Source: Triticum aestivum (Eukaryota > Streptophyta > Magnoliopsida > Poales > Poaceae). Taken from it: 64,000 nucleotides of DNA. Where the stretch lies: assembly GCF_018294505.1 (NCBI RefSeq), contig NC_057801.1, forward strand, positions 199,396,538 through 199,460,537. Direction: 5' to 3'. Shown one piece after another: positions 46,401 through 58,247 of the stretch. Position numbers and translations under genes: made by a program. Within the stretch, counting starts at the first letter, position 1. The number at the start of each line of letters is the position of its first letter. Under the pieces are notes generated by a model. The model was not told the origin of the DNA, did not search any database, and was given only the letters and a program-made list of their open reading frames with translations.

Positions 46401-47172
46401 TGATAACCCACAAGTGTTGGGGATCGCAATAGCTTTCGAGGGTAAAGTATTCAACCCAAATTTAGTGATTCGACACAAGGGGAGCCAAAGAATATTCTTG
46501 AGTATTAGCAGTTGAGTTGTCAATTCAACCACACCTGGACAACTTAGTATCTGCAGCAAAGTATTTAGTAGCAAAAGTGGTATGATAATAAAGGTAACGG
46601 TAGCAAAAGTAAAGATAAATGTTTTGGCGGTTTTATAGTAGTTGTAACAGTAGCAACGGAAAAGTAAAGAACCGAAGAACAATATGTGAAAAGCTCGTAG
46701 GCAATGGATCAGTGATGGATAATTATGCCGGATGCGATTCCTCATGCAATAGTTATAACATAGGGTGATATAGAACTAGCTCCAATTCATCAATGTAATG
46801 TAGGCATGTATTCTGTAAATAGTCATACGTGCTTATGGAAAAGTACTTGCATGACATCTTTTGTCCTACCCTCCCGTTGCAGCGGGGTCCTTACGAAAAC
46901 TAAGGGATATTAAGGCCTCCTTTTAATAGAGAACCGGACCAAAGCATTAACACATAGTGAATACATGAACTCCTCAAACTACGGTCATCACCGAGAAGTA
47001 TCCCAATTATTGTCACTTCGGGGTTGTCAGATCATAACACATAATAGGTGACTATAGACTTGCAAGATAAGATCAAGAACACACATATATTCATGAAAAC
47101 ATAATAGGTTTAGATCTGAAATCATGGCACTCGGGCCCTAGTGACAAGCATTAAGCATAGCAAAGTCATAGC
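46401..47172 (-). repeat. W1 5' LTR, first part
   Basis: TGATAACCCACAAGTG to CATAGC, where C2 is inserted; ATAGC (47168-47172) recurs at 55720-55724. Confidence 0.9.
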
Positions 47173-48906
47173 TGAAGGAAATATGCCCTAGAGGCAATAA
47201 TAAAGTTATTATTTATTTCCTTATATCATGATAAAAGTTTATTATTCATGCTAGAATTGTATTAACCGGAAACATAATACATGTGTGAATATATAGACAA
47301 ACAGAGTGTCACTAGTATGCCTCTACTTGACTAGCTTGTTAATCAAAGATGGTTATGTTTCCTAACCATGAACAAGGAGTTGTTATTTGATTAACAAGGT
47401 CACGTCATTAGTTGAATGATCTGATTGACATGACCCATTCCGTTAGCTTAGCACCCGATCGTTTAGTATGTTGCTATTGCTTCCTTCATGACTTATACAT
47501 GTTCCTGTGACTATGAGATTATGCAACTCCCATTTACCAGAGGAACACTTTGTGTGCTACCAAACGTCACAACGTAACTGGGTGATTATAAAGGTGCTCT
47601 ACAGGTGTCTCCAAAGGTACTTGTTGAGTTGGCGTATTTCGAGATTAGGATTTGTCACTCCGAATGTCGGAGAGGTATCTCTGGGCCCTCTCGGTAATAC
47701 ACATCACTTAAGCCTTGCAAGCATTTCAACTAATGAGTTAGTTGCGAGATGATGTATTACGGAACGAGTAAAGAGACTTGCCGGTAACGAGATTGAACTA
47801 GGTATTGGATACCGACGATCGAATCTCGGGCAAGTAACATACTGATGACAAAGGGAACAACGTATGTTGTTGTGCGGTTTGACCGATAAAGATCTTCGTA
47901 GAATATGAAGGAACCAATATGGGCATCCAGGTCCCGCTATTGGTTATTGACCGGAGACGTGTCTCGGTCATGTCTACATTGTTCTCAAACCGTAGGGTCC
48001 GCACGCTTAAGGTTTCGATGACAGTTATATTATGAGTTTATGTATTTTGATGTATCGAAGGTTGTTCGGAGTCCCGGATGTGATCACGGACATGACGAGG
48101 AGTCTCAAAATGGTCGAGACATAAATATTGATATATTGGACGGATATATTTGGACACTGGAAAGGTTCCGGATGAGATTGGGATTATACCAGAGTTCCGG
48201 GAGGTTACCGGAACCCCCCGGTAAGTATATGGGCCTTACTGGGCCTTAGTGGAAGGGAGGGAAAAGGAGCAAAGGAGGGGGCGCCCCCCCCAAGCCCAAT
48301 CCGAATTGGGAGGGGGGCCGGCCCCCCCTTTCCTTCTCTCCTCCCCCCTCTTCCTTCCCTCTCCTACTCCTATTAGGAAAAGAGGGGGGAAAACTACTTG
48401 GAGTAGGTTTCCCCCTCCTAGGGCGCGCCTCCCCTCAGGCCGGCCCCCTCCTCCCTCCCTCCTTTATATACGGGGGCGGGGGGCACCCCATAGACACACA
48501 AGTTGATCATTGTGATCGTTCCTTAGCCGTGTGCGGTGCCACCCTCCACGATATTACACCTCGGTCAAATTGTAGCGGTGCTTAGGCGAAGCCCTGCGAC
48601 AGTTGAACATCAAGATCGTCACCACGCCGTCGTGCTGACGAAACTCCTCCCCGTGCCTCTGCTGGATCAGAGTTCGGGGTGCGTCATCGAGCTGTACGTG
48701 TGTCAAGAACTCGGAGGTGCCGGAGTAACGGTGCTTGGATCGGTTGAACCGGGAGGACGTACGACTACTTCCTCTATGTTGCGTCAACGCTTCCGCTTCG
48801 GTCTACGAGGGTACGTAGACAACACTCTCCCCTCTTGTTGCTATGCATCACCATGATCTTGCATGTGCGTAGGAATTTTTTTTTGAAATTACTACGTTTC
48901 CCAACA
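47173..48906 (+). repeat. C2 5' LTR (1734 bp)
   Basis: TGAAGGAAATATGCCC to GTTTCCCAACA; TATA box TTTATATACGGG near 48472. Confidence 0.9.
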
Positions 48907-48907
48907 G

Positions 48908-48920
48908 TGGCATCCGAGCC
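48908..48920 (+). promoter_or_regulatory. C2 primer binding site, variant tRNA-Met type
   Basis: TGGCATCCGAGCC, identical to C1 including both departures from the initiator tRNA-Met complement; one extra T follows. Confidence 0.7.
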
Positions 48921-50148
48921 TAGGTTTTATGGTTTGATGTTATATGCACGAGTAGAACACAAGTGAGTTGTGGGCGATATAAGTCATACTGCTTACCAGC
49001 ATGTCATACTTTGGTTCGGCAGTATTGTTGGGTGAAGCGGCCCAGACCGACATTACGTGTACGCTTACGCGAGACTGGTTTTACCACCGTGCTTTGCACA
49101 CAGGTGACTAGCGGGTGTCAGTTTCTCCAACTTTAGTTGAACCGAGTGTGGCTACGCCCGGTCCTTGCGAAGGTTAAAACAGCATCAACTTGACAAACGA
49201 TCGTTGTGGTTTTGATGCGTAGGTGAGATTGGTTCTTGCTTAAGCCCGTAGCAGCCACGTAAAACTTGCAACAACAAAGTAGAGGACGTCTAACTTGTTT
49301 TTGCAGGGCATGTTGTGATGTGATATGGCCAAGACATGATGCTATATTTTATTGTATGAGATGATCATGTTTTGTAACCGAAGTTATCGGCAACTGGCAG
49401 GAGCCATATGGTTGTCGCTTTATTGTATGAAATGCAAACGCCCTGTAATTGCTTTACTTTATCACTAAGCGGTAGCGATAGTCGTAGAAGCAATAGATGG
49501 CATAAACGACAACGATGCTACGATGGAGATCAAGGTGCCGCGCCGGTGACGATGGTGATCATGATGGTGCTTCGGAGATGGAGATCACAAGCACAAGATG
49601 ATGATGGCCATATCATATCACTTATATTGATTGCATATGATGTTTATCCTTTATGCATCTTATCTTGCTTTGATTGACGGTAGCATTTTAAGATGATCTC
49701 TCACTAAAAATTATCAAGAAATGTTCTCCCTGAGTATGCACCGTTGCCAAAGTTCGTCGTGCCCAGACACCACATGATGATCGGGTGTGATAAGCTCTAC
49801 GTCCATCTACAACGGGTGCAAGCCAGTTTTGCACACGCAGAATACTCAGGTTACACTTGACGAGCCTAGCATATGCAGATATGGCCTCGGAACACGGAGA
49901 CCGAAAGGTCGAGCGTGAATCATATAGTAGATATGATCAACATAACATGTTCACCATTGAAAACTACTCCATCTCACGTGATGATCGGTTATGGTTTAGT
50001 TGATTTGGATCACGTGATCACTTAGGTGACTAGAGAGATGTCTGTCTAAGTGGGAGTTCTTAAGTAATATGATTAATTTAACTTAAATTTATCATGAACT
50101 TAGTCCTGGTAGTATTTTGCAAATTATGTTGTAAATCAATAGCTTGCA
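48921..50148 (+). other. C2 untranslated leader
   Basis: Matches 36135-37358 of C1 closely. No gene supported. Confidence 0.7.
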
Positions 50149-50950
50149 TTGTTGCTTTCATATGTTTATTTTGATATGTTCCTAGAGAAAATTGTGTTGA
50201 AAAATGTTCGTAGCAATGATGCGGATTGGATCCGCGATCTGAGGTTTATCCTCATTGCTGCACAGAAGAATTATGTCCTTGATGCACCGCTAGGTGACAG
50301 ACCTATTGCAGGAGCAGATGCAGACGTTATGAATGTTTGGCTAGCTCAATATGATGACTACTTGATAGTTTTGTGCACCATGCTTTATGGCTTAGAATCG
50401 GGACTTCAAAGACGTTTTGAACGTCATGGACCATATGAGATGTTCCAGGAGTTGAAGTTAATATTTCAAGCAAATACCCGAGTTGAAAGATATGAAGTCT
50501 CCAACAAGTTCTATAGCTAAAAGATGGAGGAGAATCGCTCAACTAGTGAGCATGTGCTCAGATTGTCTGGGTACTACAATCGCTTGAATCAAGTGGGAGT
50601 TAATCTTCCAGATAAGATAGTGATTGACAGAATTCTCTAGTCACCATCACCAAGTTAGTAGAACTTCGTGATGAACTATAGTATGCAAGGGATGATGAAA
50701 ATGATTCCTGAGTTTTTCATGATGATGAAATCGATGAAGGTAGAAATCAAGAAAGAACATCAAGTGTTGATGGTTAACAAGACCACTAGTTTCAAGAAAA
50801 GGGCAAAGGGATAGAAGGGAACTTCAAGAAGAACGGCAAGCAAGTTGCTGCTCAAGTGAAGAAGCCCAAGTCTGGACCTAAGCCTGAGACTAAGTGCTTC
50901 TACTGCAAAGGGACTGGTTACTGGAAGCAGAACTACCCCAAGTATTTGGC
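50149..50950 (+). pseudogene. C2 gag
   Basis: Open for 123 codons from 50149 (DWIRDLRFILIAAQKNYVLD, LYGLESGLQRRFERHG), then TAA at 50518-50520, further stops around 50638-50660, and frame changes. The zinc knuckle survives in altered form (CFYCKGTGYWKQNY), with the His changed to Tyr and the last Cys lost to Tyr, so it could not bind zinc normally. Confidence 0.75.
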
Positions 50951-53790
50951 GGATAAGAAGGATGGCAAAGTAAACAAAGGTATATTTGATATACATGTTA
51001 TTGATGTGTACTTTACTAGTGTTTATAGCAACCCCTCGGTATTTGGTACTGGTTCAGTTGCTAAGAGTAGTAACTCGAAAGGGAGTTGCAGAATAAACAG
51101 AAACTAGTTAATGGTGAAGTGACGATGTGTGTTGAAAGTAGTTTCAAGATTGATATGATCATCATCGCACACTCCCTATACTTTCGGGATTAGTGTTGAA
51201 CCTAAATAAATGTTATTTGGTGTTTGCGTTGAGCATGAATATGATTTGATCATGTTTATTGCAATACGGTTATTCATTTAAGTAAGAGAATAAACTGTTG
51301 TTCTGTTTACATGAATAAAACCTTATATGGTTACACACCCAATGAAAATGGTTCATTGGATCTCGATCGTAGTGATACACATATTCATAATATTGAAACC
51401 AAAAGATGCAAAGTTAATAATGATAGTGCAACTTATTTGTGGCACTGCCGTTTAGGTCATATTGGTGTAAAGCGCATGAAGAAACTCCATGCTGATGGGA
51501 TTTTGGAATCACTTGATTATGAATCACTTGATGCTTGCGAACCATGCCTCATGGGCAAGATGACTAAGACTCCGTTCTTCGGAACAGTGGAGCGAGCAAC
51601 TAACTTATTGGAAATAATACATACTGATGTATGGGATCCAATGAGTGTTAAGGCTCGCGGCGGGTATCGTTATTTTCTGACCTTCACAGATGATTTGAGC
51701 AGATATGGGTATATCTACTTGATGAAACATAAGTCTGAAATAGTTGAAACGTTCAAAGAATTTCAGAGTGAAGTGGAAAAATCATCGTGACAAGAAAATA
51801 AGGTTTCTACGATCTGATCGCGGAGACAAATATTTGAGTTACGAGTTTGGTCTTCAATTAAAACAATGTGGAATAGTTTCACAAATTCATGCCACTTGGA
51901 ACACCACATCATAATGGTGTGTCCGAACGTCATAACCGTACTTTATTGGATATAGTACAATCTATGATGTTTCTTACCGATTTACCAATATCGTTTTGGG
52001 ATCATGCATTACAGACAGCTGCATTCATGTTAAATAGGGCACCATCTAATCCGTTGAGACGACACTATATGAACTATGGTTTGGCAAGAAACCAAAGATG
52101 TCGTTTCTTAAAGTTTGGGGATGCGATGCTTATGTGAAAAAGTTTCATCCTGATAAGCTCAAACCCAAATCGGAGAAGTGCGTCTTCATAGAATACCCAA
52201 AGGAAATTGTTGGGTACACCTTCTATCACAGATCCGAAGGCAAAACATTCGTTGCTAATAAATGGATCCTTTCTAGAGAAGGAGTTTCTCTCGAAAGAAG
52301 TGAGTGGGAGGAAAGTAGAACTTGATAAGGTAATTGTACCTCTCCCTTATTGGAAAGTAGTTCATCACAGAAATTTGTTCCTGTGACTACTACACCAATT
52401 AGTGAGGAAGCTAATGATGATGATCATGTAACTTCAGATCAAGTTACTACCGAATCTCGTAGGTAAACCAGAGTGAGATCCACACCAGAGTGGTACGGTA
52501 ATCCTGTTCTGGAAGTCATGTAACTAGACCATGATGAACCTACGAACTATGAGGAAGCGATGATGAGCCCAGATTCCGCGAAATGGCTTGAGGCCATGAC
52601 ATCTGAGATGAGATCCATGTATGAGAACAAAGTGTGGACTTTGGTGGAGTTGCCCGATGATCGGCAAGCCATAGAAAATAAATGGATCTTCAAGAGGAAG
52701 ACGGACGCTGATAGTAGTGTTACTATCTACAAAGCTAGACTTGTCGAAAAAGGTTTTTGACAAAGTTCAAGATGTTGAATACAATGAGATTTTCTCACTC
52801 GTATCAATGCTTAAAAGTCTGTCCGAATCATGTTAGCAATTGCCACATTTTATGAAATCTGGCAAATGGATAAACAAAACTGCATTCCTTAATGGAGTTA
52901 TTAAAGAAGAGTTGTATGTGATGCAACCAAGAGGTTTTGTCGATCCTAAAGGTGTTAACAAAATGTGCATCTATGGACTGGTGCAAGCATCTCGGAGTTA
53001 GAATATACGCTTTGATAAGTTGATCAAAGCATATAGTTTATACAGACTTGCAGTGAAGCCTGTATTTACTAGAAAGTGAGTGGGAGCACTACAGCATTTC
53101 TGGTAAGTATATGTGAATGACATATTGTAGATCGGAAATAATATAGAATTATTCTGCAAAGCATAAAGGAGTGTTTGAAAGGAGTTTTTCAAAGAAAGAC
53201 CTCGGTGAAGCTGCTTACATATTGAGCATCAAGATCTATAGAGATAGATCAAGACGATTGATAAGTTTTTTCAATGAGTACATACCTTGACAAGATTTTG
53301 AAGTAGTTCAAAATGGAACAGTCAAAGAAAGAGTTCTTGCCTGTGTTACAAGGAGTGAAATTGAGTAAGACTCAAAACCCGACCACGGCAGAAGATAGAA
53401 AGAGAATGAAAGTCATTCCCTATGCCTTGGCCATAGGTTCTATAAAGTATGCCATGCTGTGTACCAGATCTATTGTATACCCTACACTGAGTTTGGCAAG
53501 GGAGTACAATAGTGATCTAGGAGTAGATCACTGGACAGCGGTCAAAATTATCCTTAGTGGAATAAGGATATGTTTCTTGATTATGGAAGTGACAAAAGGT
53601 TCGTCGTAAAGGGTTACGTCAATGCAAGTTTTGACACCGATCTGGATGACTCTAAGTCTCGATCTAGATACATATTGAAAGTGGGAGCAATTAGCTAGAG
53701 TAGCTCCGTGCAGAGCATTGTAGACATAAAAAATTGCAAAATACATAACGGATCTGAATGTGAAAGACCCGTTGACTAAGATTCTCTCAC
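50951..53790 (+). pseudogene. C2 protease, integrase, RT and RNase H remains
   Basis: Homology to C1 pol runs through, but in many short open pieces (for example 51311-51790, 51889-52137, 52098-52325, 52560-52760, 53313-53609). The protease DTG is GTG (VFGTGSV). Integrase keeps HTDVWDP and LGHIGVKRMKKLH. The RT region after 52760 has stops and deletions, with no recognisable YVDD. The terminal piece (TRSIVYPTLSLAREY) is the Copia RNase H-proximal end. More than a dozen disabling lesions are visible. Confidence 0.75.
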
Positions 53791-53831
53791 AAGCAAAACA
53801 TGATCACACCTAAGTACTCTTTGGGTGTTAA

Positions 53832-53961
53832 TCACATAGCGATGTGAACTAGATTACTGAATCTAGTAAACCCTTTGGATGTTGGTCACATGGCGATGTG
53901 AACTATGGGTGTTAATCACATGATGATGTGAACTATCGATGTGAATCACATGGTGATGTGA
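53832..53961 (+). repeat. Four tandem hairpins upstream of C2 3' LTR
   Basis: TCACAT, four-base loop, ATGTGA occurs at 53832-53847, 53886-53901, 53916-53931 and 53946-53961; spacing 54, 30 and 30 bases. The loops differ (AGCG, GGCG, GATG, GGTG) while the six-base arms are unchanged. They end about 20 bases before the likely polypurine tract AAGTGGGATA. Confidence 0.75.
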
Positions 53962-53994
53962 TCTAGATTATTGACTCTAGTGCAAGTGGGATAC

Positions 53995-55719
53995 TGAAGG
54001 AAATATGCCCTAGAGGCAATAATAAAGTTATTATTTATTTCCTTATATCATGATAAAAGTTTATTATTCATGCTAGAATTGTATTAACCGGAAACATAAT
54101 ACATGTGTGAATATATAGACAAACAGAGTGTCACTAGTATGCCTCTACTTGACTAGCTTGTTAATCAAAGATGGTTATGTTTCCTAACCATGAACAAGGA
54201 GTTGTTATTTGATTAACAAGGTCACATCATTAGTTGAATAATCTGATTAACATGACCCATTCCGTTAGCTTAGCACCCGATCGTTTAGTATGTTGCTATT
54301 GCTTCCTTCATGACTTATACATGTTCCTGTGACTATGAGATTATGCAACTCCCGTTTACCAGAGGAACACTTTGTGTGCTACCAAACGTCACAACGTAAC
54401 TGGGTGATTATAAAGGTGCTCTACAGGTGTCTCCAAAGGTACTTGTTGAGTTGGCGTATTTCGAGATTAGGATTTGTCACTCCGAATGTCGGAGAGGTAT
54501 CTCTGGGCCCTCTCGGTAATACACATCACTTAAGCCTTCAACTAATGAGTTAGTTGCGAGATGATGTATTACGGAACGAGTAAAGAGACTTGCCGGTAAT
54601 GAGATTGAACTAGGTATTGGATACCGACGATCGAATCTCGGGCAAGTAACATACCGATGACAAAGGGAACAATGTATGTTGTTGTGCGGTTTGACCGATA
54701 AAGATCTTCGTAGAATATGTAGGAACCAATATGGGCATCCAGGTCCCGCTATTGGTTGTTGACCGGAGACGTGTCTCGGTCATGTCTACATTGTTCTCGA
54801 ACCATAGGGTCCGCACGCTTAAGGTTTCGATGACAGTTATATTATGAGTTTATGTATTTTGATGTACCGAAGGTTGTTCGGAGTCCCGGATGTGATCACG
54901 GACATGACGAGGAGTCTCGAAATGGTCGAGACATAAAGATAGATATATTGGACGGATATATTTGGACACCAGAAAGGTTCCGGATGAGATTGGGATTATA
55001 CCGGAGTTCCGGGAGGTTACCGGAACCCCCCGGTAAGTATATGGGCCTTATTGGGCCTTAGTGGAAGGGAGGGAAAAGGAGCAAAGGAGGGGGCGCCCCC
55101 CCCAAGCCCAATCCGAATTGGGAGGGGGGCCGGCCCCCCCTTTCCTTCTCTCCTCCCCCCTCTTCCTTCCCTCTCCTACTCCTATTAGGAAAAGAGGAGG
55201 GAAACCTACTTGGAGTAGGTTTCCCCCTCCTAGGGCGCGCCTCCCCTTAGGCCGGCCCCCTCCTCCCTCCCTCCTTTATATACGGGGGCGGGGGGCACCC
55301 CATAGACACACAAGTTGATCATTGTGATCGTTCCTTAGCCGTGTGCGGTGCCCCCCCCTCCACGATATTACACCTCGGTCATATTGTAGCGGTGCTTAGG
55401 CGAAGTCCTGCGACAGTTGAACATCAAGATCGTCACCACGCCGTCGTGCTGACGAAGCTCCTCCCCGTGCCTCTGCTGGATCGGAGTTCGGGGTGCGTCA
55501 TCGAGTTGTACGTGTGTCAAGAACTCGGAGGTGCCGGAGTAACGGTGCTTGGATCGGTTGAACCGGGAGGACGTACGACTACTTCCTCTACGTTGCGTCA
55601 ACGCTTCCGCTTCGGTCTACGAGGGTACGTAGACAACACTCTCCCCTCTCGTTGCTATGCATCACCATGATCTTGCGTGTGCGTAGGAATTTTTTTTGAA
55701 ATTACTACGTTTCCAAACA
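53995..55719 (+). repeat. C2 3' LTR (1725 bp)
   Basis: Near-identical to 47173-48906; lacks ten bases (GCAAGCATTT region) near 54537. Ends TTTCCAAACA before the ATAGC duplication. Confidence 0.9.
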
Positions 55720-55724
55720 ATAGC

Positions 55725-56363
55725 AACATCAATCTCAGAACATAGTGGATACTAGGGATCAAACCCTAACAAAACTAACTTGATTACATGGTAAATCTCA
55801 TCCAACCTATCACCGTCCAGCAAGCCTACGATGGAATTACTCACGCACGGCGGTGAGCATCATGAAATTGGTGATGGAGGATGGTTGGTGATGACGACGG
55901 CGACGAATCCCCCTCTCTGGAGCCCCGAACGGACTCCATATCAGTCCTCCCGAGAGAGATTAGGGCTTGGCGGCGGCTCCGTGTCGTGAAACTCAATGAA
56001 ACTTTTTCCTTGATTATTTTCTCCCCGAGACGGTATATATGGAGTTGGAGTTGAGGTCGGGAGGTGTCCAGGGGGCCCACGAGATAGGGGGCCGCGCCCT
56101 AGGGGGCGCCCCCCTGTCTCGTGGATAGGCCGTGGGCCCCCTGGCACTAATTCTTTCGCCAAAAATTCTTATTAAATCTGAAAAGTGCCTCCGTGGATTT
56201 CCAGGACATTCCGAGAACTTTTCTTTTCTACACATAAAACAACATCATGGCAGTTCTGCTGAAAACAACGTCAGTCCGGGTTAGTTTCATTCAAATCATG
56301 CAAGTTAGAGTCCAAAACAAGGGCAAAAGTGTTTGGAAAAGTAGATACGTTGGAGACGTATCA
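55725..56363 (-). repeat. W1 5' LTR, second part
   Basis: Continues W1 LTR after C2 to GACGTATCA; GC palindrome 56068-56143, TATA-like GTATATATGG near 56031. Confidence 0.9.
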
Positions 56364-56398
56364 ATCCCCTATTCTTGTGGGTCTTCAAGACTCTTTTC

Positions 56399-56415
56399 TG
56401 GCGCCGTTGCTGGGG
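56399..56415 (+). promoter_or_regulatory. S1 primer binding site, tRNA-Asp
   Basis: TGGCGCCGTTGCTGGGG, one transition from the perfect complement; 11 bases after the LTR. Confidence 0.8.
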
Positions 56416-56493
56416 AGTGAAGCGCCTTTGGTGTGTGGAATTTGGTAAGGAAACATTTATATAGTGTGCTGAAATTTACTGTCACTTGTTACT

Positions 56494-56880
56494 GTGGAAA
56501 ATAATCCTTTGAGGGGTTTGTTCGGGATATCTTCACCGCGACCGGAAGAGCAAAGATTTGCTCCTCAACCTACTGCACGTACTGAAAATATTTATTATGA
56601 AATTCCTTCGGGTATGATAGAGAAACTGCTAGCTAATCCTTATGCAGGAGATGGAACATTACATCCTGATATGCACCTAATCTATGTGGATGAAGTTTGA
56701 GGATTATTTAAGCTTGCGGGTTTTCTCGAGGATGAGGTCAAGAAGAGGGTCTTCCCTTTATCTTTGAAGGAGAATGCCTTGACATGGTATAGGCTATGTG
56801 ATGGAACTACAACCGATTGAAATTGAAATTTCATCAAAAGTTTTATCCTATGCATCTGGTTCATCATGATATTCGGAATA
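56494..56880 (+). pseudogene. S1 gag, truncated
   Basis: Begins MENNPLRGLFGISSPRPEEQ, clearly related to S2 gag. TGA at 56698-56700, another TGA near 56818, and a deletion around 56815 break it. It ends after a YPMHLVHHD-like segment at the junction with C3. Confidence 0.75.
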
Positions 56881-58002
56881 GAGGGGGAGGGGGCGTGCGG
56901 CCTGCCCTGGCCGCCCCTCATCTGCTCCACTTTGGGCCCATGAGGCCCATTAACCCCCCGGGGTTCCGGTAATCCCCGGTACTCCGGTATATATCCGATA
57001 ACCCCCGGAACCATTCCGGTGTCCGAATATAGTCGTCCAATATATTAATCTTTATGTCTCGACCATTTCGAGACTCCTCGTCATGTCCGTGATCACATCC
57101 GGGACTCCGAACTATCTTCGGTACATCAAAACAATAAACTCATAATATAACAGTCATCTAACTTTATGCGTGCGGACCCTACGGGTTCGAGAACTATGTA
57201 GACATGACCGAGACACGTCTCCGGTCAATAACCAATAGCGGAACCTGGATGCTCATATTGGCTCCTACATATTCTACGAAGATCTTTATCGGTCAAACCG
57301 CATAACAACATATGTTGTTCCCTTTGTCATCGGTATGTTACTTGCCCGAGATTCGATCGTCGGTATCTCAATACCTAGTTCAATCTCGTTACCGGCAAGT
57401 CTCTTTACTCGTTACGTAATGCATCATTCTGTAACTAACTCATTAGCTACATTGCTTGCAAGGCTTATAGTGATGTGCATTATCGAGAGGGCCCAGAGAT
57501 ACCTCTCCGACAATCGGAGTGACAAATCTAATCTCGAAATACGCCAACTCAACATGTACCTTTGGAGACACCTGTAAAGCTCCTTTATAATCACCCAGTT
57601 ACGTTGTGACATTTGGTAGCACACAAAGTGTTCCTCTGGTAAACGAGAGTTGCATAATCTCATAGTTGTAGGAACATGTATAAGTCATGAAGAAAGCAAT
57701 AGCAACATACTAAACGATCAAGTGCTAAGCTAACGGAATGGGTGAAGTCAATCACATCATTCTCCTAATGATGTGATCCCGTTAATCAAATGACAACTCA
57801 TGTCTATGGTTAAGAAACACAACCATCTTTGATCAACGAGCTAGTCAAGTAGAGGCATACTAGTGACACTATGTTTGTCTATGTATTCACACATGTATTA
57901 TGTTTCCGGTTAATACAATTCTAGCATGAATAATAAACATTTATCATGATATAAGGAAATAAATAATAACTTTATTATTGCCTCTAGGGCATATTTCCTT
58001 CA
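56881..58002 (-). repeat. C3: partial Copia LTR
   Basis: Reverse complement of the first ~1120 bases of a C1/C2-type LTR; LTR start TGAAGGAAATATGCCC at 58002. It breaks off in the C/G-rich tract (CCCCCTC) joined to S1 gag. No partner LTR is in the window. Confidence 0.85.
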
Positions 58003-58247
58003 TGAAGTGCTCCAGTTCTCTAGCGAATGACTGTATCTCATGAGCTTGCTCAACCACGAAACGCTCTTCAGTCATCTTGTAATCATAGAATTCCTTCATG
58101 ATGTACAGCTCAGTGCCAGCATCCGAGACCCCAAACTTGACCTCGAGTGCGTCCCACATATCTTTTCCATTATCAATTGATGCATAAGCATCAACTATGT
58201 TCTCACCAAGAACACTCAAAAGAGCAGCCTTAAGGTTTTTGGATTGT
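58003..58247 (-). pseudogene. C4: Copia gag fragment
   Basis: Minus-strand ALLSVLGENIVDAYAS, DMWDALEVKFGVSDAGTE, MKEFYDYKMTEERFVVEQAH is typical plant Copia gag (UBN2-like). It is a different Copia family from C1/C2. The downstream part was displaced by C3, which appears to have inserted here. Confidence 0.7.

Larger units (their letters stand above)
47173..55719 (+). mobile_element. C2: full-length but coding-defective Copia element
   Basis: Complete LTR pair (47173-48906 and 53995-55719), primer site, leader, gag-pol remains and 3' hairpin repeats, flanked by the perfect duplication ATAGC. The LTRs differ at about 30-35 positions in 1.73 kb plus a 10-base indel by eye (near 2 percent), so the insertion is fairly young, yet gag-pol has many stops and frameshifts. 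Confidence 0.9.
12632..56363 (-). mobile_element. W1: nested Athila-lineage element (WHAM-like)
   Basis: Minus-strand element with target duplication ATCCC on both sides. LTRs are 12632-14027 and 46401-47172 plus 55725-56363. It is interrupted by S2 in its 3' noncoding region and by C2 in its 5' LTR. Own sequence is about 9.5 kb: gag-protease (broken) and one intact accessory ORF, with no RT, RNase H or integrase. LTR ends are TGATAC...TTATCA type (the left copy has a G to A at the terminal dinucleotide). The WHAM name is from memory of LTR sequence and is not checked. Confidence 0.85.
56364..56880 (+). mobile_element. S1 right fragment: LTR end, primer site and gag start
   Basis: Begins with the ATCCC duplication, completes the S1 LTR (to 56387), then primer site and gag. 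It ends abruptly at 56880 where a Copia LTR fragment starts. Confidence 0.8.
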
